From positions 868,001 to 932,000 of the forward strand of contig NZ_LKAJ02000001.1 in NCBI RefSeq assembly GCF_001431295.2: a stretch of DNA of 64,000 nucleotides. The letters run 5' to 3'. Shown here one piece after another: positions 7,133 through 16,112 of the stretch. This DNA comes from Candidatus Berkiella aquae (GTDB taxonomy: Bacteria > Pseudomonadota > Gammaproteobacteria > Berkiellales > Berkiellaceae). The position numbers and the translations under genes were made by a program. The notes under the pieces are model-generated. The model was not told where the DNA came from, did not search any database, and was given only the letters and a program-made list of their open reading frames with translations. Numbering within the stretch: the first letter of the stretch is position 1; each line of letters starts with the position of its first letter.

Positions 7133-9409
7133 TTAACTTTTCTTAGGTTTGTAAGATTTCCATTGAGGCTTTTCTTCAACAGTGCCTTTAAGAGAAGGTA
7201 AGGGAGGAAGCTCTTGAAAAAGTAAAGGTTGTGCCGTTCTCTTTTTTGCAACTTGTTTACTACTCTTTTCCCTCTCGTGTGGGGCTTTTGAAATTCGATG
7301 GGTGCTCACGACAGACTTCGCTCTTGCAGATTCACCATGGAGATGACGTAAAATTTCTTTTTTATCAGGAACGGTTAAGGCATTGTCTTTTTTCAATGCA
7401 TTTAATATCTGAGGTAGTGTTTTCAATAGATCAGGATTAGATTCGGCTATCAACTTAAATGTTTCGAGAACCGCTTGGTGCAAATTAGGCGATTGATCAG
7501 TTGCTTGCTGCAACTTAATTTGATGTAACACTTCATTTAAAATAGTATTGGTTAGTGGTTTTTTGTTTTTTTTCAATACTTTATGTACGCGATGATAAAG
7601 GGTCGACCCTTTTAATCTTCTAGCAAGAAAACGATTATTTCTATCAAATTCCTTTTTCAGGCGAGGTGGTAGTCGTTGGTACATTTCTAAGCTATTGGCT
7701 CTGTCTGTGCCATGGTTTTTGAAGCGACTGGTATGGCCTTTCATGTAACTTTCAACAATATCGTAATACATATTGGCTTTGTCATGTTCGCCTTGATTTT
7801 CTGCTTCACTCAGTTTAGTCATGAGAGACTGTACGTTTCTAAAACGACTTTTATAATTGAAGTCTTTATACGCCTGTTGAGCACTGATTCTGCACGAGTG
7901 AATGTTTTCTATTGGTATGGTATCTCGATTACTATTTAACCTATCAGCTTGCATAACGCATAACAATCCCTCGATATTGCTACGAGGGTTAGAATAAGTG
8001 CAGGTGCCATGCATTTGCAATCTATCCCCAGTTTCTATAATAGGATGTTCAAAATCCACGTATTGTCGAATTTTATCCGTGACGGTTGTTCCTTCAACTT
8101 CATTTCTTAATGATGTGATCAAGTCACGAATGGCCGCTTCGCTTGTATTATTGAGTTGAAAAATTTTCGTACATTCATTTACTTTGCCGCCAGTGGGTAA
8201 AAAGCGGTCGGTATAGATTAACTTGTCTTTGTAAAGGGCTAGACCCACTCCATGGCTTGGTGTTACCACAGGGAGAATCAGTGGATTGCCATCGACATAA
8301 GATTGATAAGCGTCGTTATAGGAATTTAACGTGTTTTGATCGGTGATAAGATGATTAGAGATAATAAGCGCTTCTTCAATTCTTGAAAAATCATCATTGG
8401 GTAAAGTTTGATTATCTGCATAAACTTTGACTTCATGCATCAATGTTTTAAAGCTTTGATCACGGTGCCATGCTTCAGTATAGACTGGGGCTGTTTTATG
8501 CGCTTTGCCAATTGGCACGCGAATGACGCCTCCTAAGCCTAAGTGATGTCCTAATTTTAAAAAAGTGCCAATACCGAGAATATGGCCATATCGTTTAACA
8601 TCATCCACATTTTCAAACCATTCGGTATTCATATTTTTTTCTTTCATGAATAGCAGTATCTCAGAACGATTCGGTTTGCCCAGAGCATCTAAAAACGTTC
8701 CATTATCGCGATCAACCGCTGTGAGATCAGCACCTTGTGCAATTAAAGCCTTTACTAAAGGAAGGTTATCTTCATTGGCGGCAGCAATTAAGGCGGTTTG
8801 CATATTATCATTTTTTGCATCAATATCGATGTTGTTTTCTTTAAATAATTTGATGATATTCTCAAACTCTTCTTGCGTTTTTGCTGAATTTTTTAATGCA
8901 TGGACTGGTAGTTGTCCATATTCATTATCATCGTAGATTGAAAGGCCCGTTAATTTATGAACGATAAATGCGGTTGCTCGCGAGAAGCCATTCATCATAG
9001 AAGCAAATAAAGGGGTTTTGCCACCGTTATCAGCTTTTCTAAAATCTGCCTTTCTGTCGGAAAGCTTTTTAAGAAATTCAACTTTACCTTGGTGAGCACT
9101 TATCCATACGGGGGTTCGACCTAAATTATTCGGTTGGTTAATTTTGATTTTGGGATGTGATAGTAGTAAATCAACAACTTCTATATTATTTTGCGTAATG
9201 GCAGCAATTAATGGAGTGTTTTGTTCTTTGACTTGATTGATATGTATGAAGCCATTAGCATCGAGAAATTGCTTTATTTTAACGAGTTTTTGTATTTCTT
9301 CATGGAGCTTTTGCGCTGCTAATATTTCTTTGCGTTGTAATTGTCTTTTACGCAATAATATATTGAGGTTTTTTAAACTTTCTTCAATTTCACTATCTAT
9401 GGTTTTCAT
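7133..9409 (-). CDS. Ankyrin-repeat protein with possible CE-clan-like protease domain
   Basis: A large effector-like protein of 758 residues from this start. After a coiled-coil N-terminus, ankyrin repeats are seen (NTPLIAAITQNNIEVVDLLL, GRTPVWISAHQGKVEFLKKL, MQTALIAAANEDNLPLVKAL). The middle carries PSHGVGLALYKDKLIYTDRF, then LQMHGTCTYSN. A His, an Asp 15 residues later, and a Gln five residues before a Cys resemble the His-Asp-Gln-Cys order of CE-clan cysteine proteases (Ulp1, YopJ). This is inference. The C-terminus is basic (KPKKS). The open frame continues upstream to an ATG at 9544, but those extra codons include a copy of the GGACATCCAC repeat (9515-9530) associated with the nearby transposase, so I prefer the internal ATG. 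Neither start has a clear Shine-Dalgarno. Confidence 0.75.
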   Translation of the reverse strand: MKTIDSEIEESLKNLNILLRKRQLQRKEILAAQKLHEEIQKLVKIKQFLDANGFIHINQVKEQNTPLIAAITQNNIEVVDLLLSHPKIKINQPNNLGRTPVWISAHQGKVEFLKKLSDRKADFRKADNGGKTPLFASMMNGFSRATAFIVHKLTGLSIYDDNEYGQLPVHALKNSAKTQEEFENIIKLFKENNIDIDAKNDNMQTALIAAANEDNLPLVKALIAQGADLTAVDRDNGTFLDALGKPNRSEILLFMKEKNMNTEWFENVDDVKRYGHILGIGTFLKLGHHLGLGGVIRVPIGKAHKTAPVYTEAWHRDQSFKTLMHEVKVYADNQTLPNDDFSRIEEALIISNHLITDQNTLNSYNDAYQSYVDGNPLILPVVTPSHGVGLALYKDKLIYTDRFLPTGGKVNECTKIFQLNNTSEAAIRDLITSLRNEVEGTTVTDKIRQYVDFEHPIIETGDRLQMHGTCTYSNPRSNIEGLLCVMQADRLNSNRDTIPIENIHSCRISAQQAYKDFNYKSRFRNVQSLMTKLSEAENQGEHDKANMYYDIVESYMKGHTSRFKNHGTDRANSLEMYQRLPPRLKKEFDRNNRFLARRLKGSTLYHRVHKVLKKNKKPLTNTILNEVLHQIKLQQATDQSPNLHQAVLETFKLIAESNPDLLKTLPQILNALKKDNALTVPDKKEILRHLHGESARAKSVVSTHRISKAPHEREKSSKQVAKKRTAQPLLFQELPPLPSLKGTVEEKPQWKSYKPKKS

Positions 9410-9591
9410 ACAGTATCTGTAGCAATGATCAAATGATGCTGATTGGACAATACGGTTTCCCTGAAAATTCCAGTTGGCAAAAAATATATTAAGAGGAACT
9501 ACACGTAAAGGTAAGAGGACATCCACTTTAAGAGCAGACTTCAATGCGCTGCTAGGTTGTTAGCAGCACATCATAGATTAGAACTGTTACT

Positions 9592-9891
9592 TTACTTTAC
9601 TTTTATTTTGGCTGAAGAGGTAGATAGGGTAGATGTATTGGTTGTGTCATTACTGATAAATTGGCTTCTAATACCTTGGCCAAGTTTTATAGCGGCTTCA
9701 GAGATGACATAAGTACCAACCGTTGCCATGACATCAACTGCAACATCTGTAGGAGAGGTATGGCCTAATACGCAGCGCGAAAGCCCGTAGCCTATCCCTA
9801 CTGCTGCAGTGAGTTTAATACCAGAAATTTCTAATTTTGCTTCTCCCAATGCTTTCAATGTTTCAGAAAGTCTAGCTAATGTTGCTTGCAT
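9592..9891 (-). CDS. Hypothetical protein, small, with hydrophobic glycine-rich segments
   Basis: Function not recognised. The product has 99 residues: a helical N-terminus (MQATLARLSETLKALGEAKL), two short Gly/Ala-rich hydrophobic stretches (IKLTAAVGIGYGLSRCVLG and VDVMATVGTYVISEAAIKLG) that could insert as a membrane hairpin, and a Ser/Thr-rich tail. The start ATG follows gaggtaat, a good ribosome-binding site. A hairpin (gctgcta/tagcagc, 9548-9567) lies after its stop. It sits between the ankyrin gene and the transposase and has no obvious partner. Confidence 0.55.
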   Translation of the reverse strand: MQATLARLSETLKALGEAKLEISGIKLTAAVGIGYGLSRCVLGHTSPTDVAVDVMATVGTYVISEAAIKLGQGIRSQFISNDTTNTSTLSTSSAKIKVK

Positions 9892-9941
9892 AATTACCTC
9901 TATTTATAAATCTTCGCGAATCCTAGCACACAAATATAAAT

Positions 9942-9956
9942 GAGGACACCCATTTT
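9942..9956 (+). repeat. RAYT-associated GGACA(C/T)CCA motif, left copy
   Basis: The motif gaggacacccatttt lies left of the transposase gene. An inverted relative (taaggtggatgtcccg, 11178-11193) lies to its right. Together they look like the recognition ends of the Y1 transposase unit. A third relative is at 9515-9530. Confidence 0.45.
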
Positions 9957-10088
9957 TATATTAATTGAAAGATGCAATTGGTATTAAAAAGATTTTGCAC
10001 AGGAATCACAGAATGAATACCCTGTTTATGAATGAGAGGATCGATAAAGATAAGAGTAAGAAATTAATTGAATGGTTAATTACAAAGA

Positions 10089-11117
10089 CTATAAATAACA
10101 CTTTTTAGCGGCATGGTAGCCTTTTGGTTTACGTTCCCGATGCTGCGAACCGAAGTCGACGAGTATGATTGAGTTGCCGACGGCATGGAAGAAATTTTTC
10201 TCAAGGTCGTGAACCATATTCATCCATCCGTTGGCAGATAGCTGCAATCTATCCAGGATAGGAGCAAGATTGTCGGGTATTACACCTCGTTTACCATCAC
10301 GTAAGATTCTGCCGGTTTCATCGATGAGCTGAAAATAATCAGCTAATTTGAAATCGATGTAAGGTGTTTTGTTATTGGCTTTCTCATTGGCAAAGGGCAT
10401 TAAGCTTAAAGGCTGCTTAAGACTATTAGCTTGTTTGACGAAAGAGGCGAGATTGAAAGAAGAGGTGGTTGTAATCGTTTTTTTCTTTAACTGCTTGGCC
10501 ACCATTTGTATGCGTTCGTAGATAGAAGTGAACTCGGCTTGTTCAGGGGTATTAACGACTTTAGCGCGAATAGGATTTAAATCGACATAAGCCATAGCGG
10601 CAAGCAAAGCGCCTTCATCAAGCAAGGCTTGCGATTTAAATCTGCCTTCCCAAAACCGTCCGGTGACGGCTTCTTCTTTATTAGATAATCGAGCGATAGT
10701 TTCATTGAGACAGCGCATGAACCAACTAATGCTGGCAAGTCGCTGCCGCCAGAGGGCTATTTTTTGTTTGATTTCTAATTTTGAATAGCCCAAGACTTCT
10801 ACTTGATTAGCGTCGTTAGGGAAGAGTTGTTGCCATCGCAGGAAGACTTCCTCGTCAGTCCATTGATTAGCGTCGTTATCGTTGACCCACAGTACAAGAT
10901 GATAGTGATTGCTCATGACCGCATAAGCACAGATGCGAATGGCAAAGACTTCAGTGAGTTGTTTGATTCTACCGACAATCCAGGCTTTGCGGTGAGAATA
11001 ATCTTGGCCGGACTGGGAATCGATACCACACAAGAAAGTACGACGTACACATCGCGTCATGCAATGGTAGTAAGGTGTGGCGCTTAAATCGATTTTGGTA
11101 GCACGGGCCGCTGTCAT
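10089..11117 (-). CDS. REP-associated tyrosine transposase (RAYT, Y1/IS200-like)
   Basis: A 342-residue single-strand DNA transposase of the Y1 HUH family. The N-terminus ATPYYHCMTRCVRRTFLC is typical of RAYT proteins. SNHYHLVLWV holds the H-x-H metal-binding motif at residues 71-73. FWEGRFKSQAL and AYVDLNPIRAKVV, which should include the catalytic tyrosine, follow in the standard order. RAYTs are usually single-copy domesticated enzymes that move small palindromic REP sequences in trans and do not have long terminal repeats of their own. It is full length and uninterrupted. Related GGACATCCA motifs lie on both sides. Base composition looks more GC-rich than that of the neighbouring effector-like genes. 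Confidence 0.92.
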   Translation of the reverse strand: MTAARATKIDLSATPYYHCMTRCVRRTFLCGIDSQSGQDYSHRKAWIVGRIKQLTEVFAIRICAYAVMSNHYHLVLWVNDNDANQWTDEEVFLRWQQLFPNDANQVEVLGYSKLEIKQKIALWRQRLASISWFMRCLNETIARLSNKEEAVTGRFWEGRFKSQALLDEGALLAAMAYVDLNPIRAKVVNTPEQAEFTSIYERIQMVAKQLKKKTITTTSSFNLASFVKQANSLKQPLSLMPFANEKANNKTPYIDFKLADYFQLIDETGRILRDGKRGVIPDNLAPILDRLQLSANGWMNMVHDLEKNFFHAVGNSIILVDFGSQHRERKPKGYHAAKKCYL

Positions 11118-11177
11118 AATTCACCAAAGAAAGACTGAAGCGCCAACAATAAATTAACTGCAATTAGCAGGTCAACC

Positions 11178-11193
11178 TAAGGTGGATGTCCCG
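11178..11193 (-). repeat. RAYT-associated motif, right inverted copy
   Basis: The bases taaggtggatgtcccg are the inverse of the GGACATCCAC motif at 9515-9530 (13 of 16 identical) and of the related 9942-9956 copy, and they flank the transposase gene on its other side. Confidence 0.45.
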
Positions 11194-11368
11194 ATAGATT
11201 TTTGCTGTAAAACATTGAGTTAGTGGAAGCTGTTATCTATTTGACTTGAATTAAAGATCCATAATATTTTTAAGCGGGTTGTCTTCATTGTAAGTCAATC
11301 ATGGGATAACCATTGTAAGAAAGTACCAGTCAATTTAGATTTCTAGTTAAGATCAAGGATGCTACTTT

Positions 11369-11779
11369 ATGAAAAAATTAACTCAAATCTTGCTAAGCAC
11401 CGTTCCCGCATTCTTTCTTGCACAAGGTTTAGCAGTTGCTGCACCCGATGTGATTGAAGAAGATGAAATGATTGTTATCAGTGAGAACGCTGATAAACCA
11501 GCTGAATCGACAACCAGCAAAGTTAAAAGCGCACTTTCAGATACAGAAATTACTGCGAAAGTAAAAGCTAAATTCATTGAAGAAAAATTAGATGAAAAAG
11601 ATATCGCTGCTTTCAAAGTGCACGTAAAAACAAAGAAAGGCGTTGTTTATCTTTCTGGTAAAGTAACTGATAAAGAACAAGCAGATAATGCTGTTAAAGT
11701 TGCTAAAGGTATTGAAGGCGTTAAAGACGTTAAATCAACCATTGTTGTTAAGCCTGCAAAAAAAGCAGAAAAAAAATAA
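11369..11779 (+). CDS. Periplasmic BON-domain protein (OsmY-like)
   Basis: The product has 136 residues and a clear signal peptide (MKKLTQILLSTVPAFFLAQGLAVAA), with cleavage likely near Ala-Ala-Pro. A short acidic linker is followed by a single BON domain: SDTEITAKVKAKFIEEK, then VHVKTKKGVVYLSGKVTDKE, then VAKGIEGVKDVKSTIVVK. BON proteins are periplasmic phospholipid- or envelope-associated proteins often induced by osmotic or stationary-phase stress. E. coli OsmY has two BON domains, while this one has one and a Lys-rich C-terminus. A strong terminator follows. The gene is monocistronic. Confidence 0.9.
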   Translation: MKKLTQILLSTVPAFFLAQGLAVAAPDVIEEDEMIVISENADKPAESTTSKVKSALSDTEITAKVKAKFIEEKLDEKDIAAFKVHVKTKKGVVYLSGKVTDKEQADNAVKVAKGIEGVKDVKSTIVVKPAKKAEKK

Positions 11780-11790
11780 AGCCTGTCTAA

Positions 11791-11824
11791 CAAAGCTCCC
11801 GCTTTGCGCGGGAGCTTTGGTTTC
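11791..11824. terminator. Rho-independent terminator
   Basis: A 12-base perfect stem caaagctcccgc (11791-11802) and gcgggagctttg (11808-11819), five-base loop, then a short T run. It ends the BON gene and abuts the end of the convergent gene. Confidence 0.88.
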
Positions 11825-11825
11825 A

Positions 11826-12971
11826 TCAAAAATTCTTCATTTTTAACATCGATGAAAATAGATTATTTTGTTGCTGTTCGGGTGATGAAGGAATATTAAA
11901 ATCCTCTGACCATAAATCTCCCCACGATAAATTGTTATATTGAAACAATACATTATTATCAAAGGCATTATTATCTGGATCCCATGAATAACCTTCTGTT
12001 CCACTTGCCAACAGATCATTAAGATCGAGATAAGAGCTTGGGCGGTAACTGATGCTATTGAGTTGTTCTAGCATGTCATCAAGACCTTCAAATGCAGAAT
12101 CATCACTTTCTGGAGTGATCTCTGGAGAGCTATTGGGAGTAATATCCGGTGAAGATTCAGTCACTTCAGATTCTAATAATGGAATCGTGGTTGTCACAGG
12201 CATTCCTATCGTAGCACCGGTAGCAACTTCAGGAGCCTTTATCACTTCCTGAGTAGTCAGTTCAGGCACTGTGGCGACGGCTTCTTTTTCCGCATCAGCA
12301 CTGGGGGTTTTAAACAAATCTAGTAATTTTTCAGCAGTTAATTGATGATTTGCCTTCAATCTTAAAGAGGGTTTGTGACGAAGATCTTTAATAGGTAAAG
12401 AGACTGCAGCGAGTGCTTGCGATGTGCGTTGCTGCTTATTTAAGCGTTGGCTGATAAAACGATAGTACTCTTTTGAATTAAACGCTTCAGCGATTTCAAA
12501 GGTAGCACCGCTTTTTGATATTTTAACAGATTGGAAAAGTTCACCTTTTTCAAAAGCGTCATTGACAGAAAGTTGAAGCGCTTTCGTATCGCGTTTTTTA
12601 GACACAGCCTTGAAGGCTTGAGGTTTTTCATCTTCGATTTTTTCAGGTTTTGATCTTTCTAAAACATCATTTTTTCTAGTCATACTTTGACTGATAATTG
12701 CGGCGATTGTATTAAATGCATTATTAATATGAACTTTTCTTTGCTTGGGGTTCAGTGTGAATACAATCGAGTGGTCTTGTGCATAGGGTAGCGTAAAGGT
12801 TTGACTAAACTGTGTCGATTTGTTGTAAAGATATTTGAGATTGGTCATAAGACTTTGCATATGCCGAGAGGTTTTATAATCATCAGCTAATGTCAGTATC
12901 AGTTGATTTTTATTGATTTTTGTCTTTTCAAATAATGTTTCATTAACAAATAATTGTTTCCACTCTCTCAT
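11826..12971 (-). CDS. Hypothetical effector-like protein
   Basis: Function not recognised. Of 381 residues, the first 110 or so look globular (REWKQLFVNETLFEKTKINK and onward, with a YKTSRHMQSLMTNLKYLY helix). The middle is basic and helical. The last 150 are low complexity, rich in Ser, Thr, Pro and acidic residues (SSPDITPNSSPEITPESDD), with repeated S-P-D/E-I-T-P units, ending in SPEQQQNNLFSSMLKMKNF. There is no signal peptide or membrane segment. The disordered acidic C-terminal half is common in type IV-secreted proteins of intracellular gammaproteobacteria, but that role is only an inference here. Confidence 0.7.
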   Translation of the reverse strand: MREWKQLFVNETLFEKTKINKNQLILTLADDYKTSRHMQSLMTNLKYLYNKSTQFSQTFTLPYAQDHSIVFTLNPKQRKVHINNAFNTIAAIISQSMTRKNDVLERSKPEKIEDEKPQAFKAVSKKRDTKALQLSVNDAFEKGELFQSVKISKSGATFEIAEAFNSKEYYRFISQRLNKQQRTSQALAAVSLPIKDLRHKPSLRLKANHQLTAEKLLDLFKTPSADAEKEAVATVPELTTQEVIKAPEVATGATIGMPVTTTIPLLESEVTESSPDITPNSSPEITPESDDSAFEGLDDMLEQLNSISYRPSSYLDLNDLLASGTEGYSWDPDNNAFDNNVLFQYNNLSWGDLWSEDFNIPSSPEQQQNNLFSSMLKMKNF

Positions 12972-13244
12972 ACGTCGGTATCTCTTTATTCTTGAATGAT
13001 GACATGTGCTAACACCGCAGGAAGTTAGCGCTGTTCCCTAATTGGAAGCGAGGAAATCCATTTGAAGTTGGATTATAAACTAATAACCCTGGTATTGGAA
13101 TCGTTGATAACTAGCTACTGAAAAAAAATACACTATATTTAGTATTCTAAGTTAACCAATGAGGGTATTTTATTTCCTAAATAACCTTTGGCAACTAGAA
13201 TAAATAAAGCTTAGATAAATTCAGTTGAATAAAGTGATTTTAAT

Positions 13245-14414
13245 ATGACCCAAGCTGCTGAAAATAATCATGAAAAACGCAAAAGATGGATGCTGAGCAT
13301 TACGCTTGTTTTTATTGTGCTAGGGCTTATTTATTTTTGTTATTGGCTATTTTGGGGACAATATTCCGTCTCAACCGATGATGCTTACGTTGATGGTAAC
13401 TCCGTACAGGTTATGCCACAAATTTCAGGAAGAGTGCTTTCTATTTTTGTGGATGAAACCGATCGTGTTAAAAAAGGCGATATCGTTGTTAAGCTTGATC
13501 CTATCGATGCTGAAATTGCCTTGAAAAAAGCTGAGTCGACTTTAGCAGTCGTGACACGTCAAGTTAGTCAATATTATGATAGCGTAAATGAATTAAAAGC
13601 AAATTTACGCTTAAAAAAAGATAATCTTGATAAAGCGAATGAAGATTATAAGCGTCGTCAAGGTTTAGTCGTCAACAAAACGATTTCTGCAGAAGATTTA
13701 AGCCATTCTTTGATTGCCCTCAATGCGGCAAAAGATGATTTACTGTTGGCTGAACAACAATTATCGGCTGGTATTAAACTAGCAGGTGATACCGATCTCT
13801 ATCATCATCCGCAAGTGACAGAGTCTATTATTAATCTTCGGAATGCTTTTTTAAATTGGCGTCGCACTGTCCTTTATTCGCCAGTTTCGGGTTATGTTGC
13901 TAAACGCCCCGTTCAAGTAGGTCAACAAGTCAGTGCTGACACCACCTTGATGGTCATTGTGCCACTGAATGAGTTATGGATTGAGGCTAATTTTAAAGAA
14001 TCACAGTTAAAAAATATTAGAGTAGGTCAGCCAGCAGAAATGATAGCAGATGCCTATGGAGACCAAATAAAATTCAAAGGTCATGTGGTCGGAATTAATC
14101 CAGGAACAGGCAGTGCGTTCGATTTATTACCGCCACAAAATGCAACAGGAAACTGGATTAAGATAGTACAGCGTCTACCAGTTAGAATTAGCATTGATGA
14201 TGGCCAACTCAAAGATCATCCTTTAAGAGTGGGGTTATCGATGACGGTTTACATCGATACGCATGAACGAAAAGGAGAACCATTAAATGCACAAACATCC
14301 CCTAAAGTCATTTATGAAGCCGTTGATTACAGTTCAGATCTTAATGATGCAGAAAAACTGATTGAAACCATACTAAAAGCCAATAGCAAGAACATTGAAC
14401 CCGTAACGCCTTAA
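13245..14414 (+). CDS. emrA: EmrA-type membrane fusion protein of a multidrug efflux system
   Basis: A periplasmic adaptor (HlyD family) that links the inner-membrane MFS pump encoded next to an outer-membrane channel. A single N-terminal transmembrane helix (residues 16-36) is followed by STDDAYVDGNSVQVMPQISG, the EmrA signature, then the lipoyl half-motif VDETDRVKKGDIVVKLDPID, a long coiled-coil hairpin (residues 80-180), and LYSPVSGYVAKRPVQVGQQV. The length (389) matches EmrA. The next gene begins 17 bases after its stop, so the two form an operon. No tolC-like or regulator gene is adjacent, so the outer-membrane partner must be elsewhere. Confidence 0.92.
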   Translation: MTQAAENNHEKRKRWMLSITLVFIVLGLIYFCYWLFWGQYSVSTDDAYVDGNSVQVMPQISGRVLSIFVDETDRVKKGDIVVKLDPIDAEIALKKAESTLAVVTRQVSQYYDSVNELKANLRLKKDNLDKANEDYKRRQGLVVNKTISAEDLSHSLIALNAAKDDLLLAEQQLSAGIKLAGDTDLYHHPQVTESIINLRNAFLNWRRTVLYSPVSGYVAKRPVQVGQQVSADTTLMVIVPLNELWIEANFKESQLKNIRVGQPAEMIADAYGDQIKFKGHVVGINPGTGSAFDLLPPQNATGNWIKIVQRLPVRISIDDGQLKDHPLRVGLSMTVYIDTHERKGEPLNAQTSPKVIYEAVDYSSDLNDAEKLIETILKANSKNIEPVTP

Positions 14415-14430
14415 CGCTATAGGTCGTACC

Positions 14431-15954
14431 ATGCCAGCAATCCAAGGATTCCAATTAGTATTGCTTACCTTAGCGGTTTCGCTAGGCATTTTCATGAATG
14501 TCTTAGATACATCTATTGCCAATGTCGCTATACCAACGATTGCCGGTAACATGGGTGTGAGTGCAGATGAAGGTACATGGGTGATTACTTCATTTGCGGT
14601 GAGTATGGCCATTGTTTTACCTTTAACCGGATGGTTAGCAAAACGATTTGGTGAAGTTAGATTATTTGTTTGTTCAACAGCGCTTTTTACTATTGCTTCG
14701 TTATTATGTGGGCTTTCAGAGAGCCTACCGATGCTCGTTATTTTTCGCGTGATACAGGGGGCTGTTGCAGGCCCTATGATTCCTTTATCGCAAAGTTTAT
14801 TACTTGCCAATTATCCTGATCACAAAAAAGGATTAGCGACGGGATTATGGGCGATGGTTGCGGTTGCAGCTCCCGTGATAGGCCCTATTTTAGGGGGATA
14901 TATTACGGATAATTATTCTTGGCCCTGGATTTTTTACATCAATCTTCCCGTTGGTGCTTTCTCAGTGTATTTTACCTGGCATATATTAAAAAATAGAGAA
15001 ACGAACACGGTTAGACAGCCCATTGATTTTGTTGGTTTAATTTTATTAGCGGTAGGCATAGGTTGTTTACAAGTATTATTAGATAAAGGGCACGATTTAG
15101 ATTGGTTTCATTCAACCTTTATTTGTGCGTTAGCTGCAATCTCTACAATCTGTATTGCTTTTTTAATTGCTTGGGAGCTAACCGATGAAAACCCTATTAT
15201 CGATCTTACTTTATTTAAAATCAGAAATTTTACAGTGGGTACAGTAGCAATCAGTATTGGTTATATGACATTTTTTGGTAGTGTTGTTGTTTTACCTTTG
15301 TGGCTACAAACGCAAATGAATTACACGGCTACCTGGGCAGGCTTAGCCACAGCTCCGATTGGTATTTTGCCCATATTACTTTCCCCCTTGGTTGGCAGAT
15401 TATTAAACGAAGTTGATGCAAGAGTAGTTGTGACAAATGGTTTCTTCTTTTTTGCATTCTGTTCTTTTTGGATAGCAAACTTTAATACCGATATCACTTT
15501 CAATAATGTTGCATGGGTAAGATTTGTACAAGGTGTTGGTGCGCCTTGCTTCTTTATACCTCTTATCACCATTTTGTTATCGGGATTGCCTAATGATCGC
15601 ATTGCAAGTGCTGCAGGACTTTCCAATTTTCTACGCATTTTAGGAGGAAGTTTTGGTACTTCTATCAGTGTTTCGTTATGGAACCATCGTGAGGCGGTTC
15701 ATCAAAGTAAATTAACTGAAACTCTAACTGCTTATGAACCACAAATGTTAGAGGTCGTCAATCAATTAAAAATGCTTGGGTTCAGTGACAAAATGAGTTA
15801 CGCAGAAATTACTAAAATGCTAGTTAATCAATCTTATATGTTAGCAACCAATGATATTTTCTGGCTTTCAGGCTTTATTTTTCTAAGCTTATTGATTTTA
15901 GTTTGGTTTGCGCGCCCACCGTTTGTTGCCAAACAAGCCTCAATGGCAGAATAA
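14431..15954 (+). CDS. emrB: EmrB/QacA-type (DHA2) MFS drug transporter
   Basis: A 14-helix proton-driven inner-membrane efflux pump of the DHA2 family. LDTSIANVAIPTIAG is motif D1, GWLAKRFGEVRLF is motif A, RVIQGAVAGPMIPLSQ is motif B, and APVIGPILGGYITD is the antiporter motif C; WPWIFYINLPVG follows, as in all EmrB proteins. The length of 507 is normal. It works with the EmrA adaptor encoded just upstream to expel hydrophobic toxicants across both membranes. The substrate range cannot be read from the sequence. The 3' flank contains a copy of a dispersed repeat also found after ddl. Confidence 0.94.
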   Translation: MPAIQGFQLVLLTLAVSLGIFMNVLDTSIANVAIPTIAGNMGVSADEGTWVITSFAVSMAIVLPLTGWLAKRFGEVRLFVCSTALFTIASLLCGLSESLPMLVIFRVIQGAVAGPMIPLSQSLLLANYPDHKKGLATGLWAMVAVAAPVIGPILGGYITDNYSWPWIFYINLPVGAFSVYFTWHILKNRETNTVRQPIDFVGLILLAVGIGCLQVLLDKGHDLDWFHSTFICALAAISTICIAFLIAWELTDENPIIDLTLFKIRNFTVGTVAISIGYMTFFGSVVVLPLWLQTQMNYTATWAGLATAPIGILPILLSPLVGRLLNEVDARVVVTNGFFFFAFCSFWIANFNTDITFNNVAWVRFVQGVGAPCFFIPLITILLSGLPNDRIASAAGLSNFLRILGGSFGTSISVSLWNHREAVHQSKLTETLTAYEPQMLEVVNQLKMLGFSDKMSYAEITKMLVNQSYMLATNDIFWLSGFIFLSLLILVWFARPPFVAKQASMAE

Positions 15955-15973
15955 TCTTGTTTAAATGCTGCGC
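15951..15973 (+). repeat. Dispersed repeat copy downstream of emrB
   Basis: This 23-base stretch (ataatcttgtttaaatgctg plus cgc) matches bases 1932-1954 at 21 of 23 positions. Both copies lie just after the 3' ends of plus-strand genes and overlap or follow the stop region. Confidence 0.5.
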
Positions 15974-16112
15974 AAGCCTAGCTTTCGCTTTCACCCAAAG
16001 AAGAGAAAATTGGTTTCAGCATTGTCTTGCAAATTGCCCTTACTTGATGTTAAAAAATAATTGAAGTAAGAGGATAAATCATATTCATTCTTGAAAGTTG
16101 GGGGCAAAAATC

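Noticed and set aside
8565-8936. Plus-strand frame of 123 codons opposite the ankyrin gene
   Set aside because: Shadow frame; Ser/Phe-rich composition typical of antisense reading of AT-rich coding DNA.
10089-11117. Complete IS200/IS605 insertion sequence
   Set aside because: The protein is a RAYT, usually a domesticated single gene; no tnpB and no clear element ends beyond short GGACA motifs are visible.
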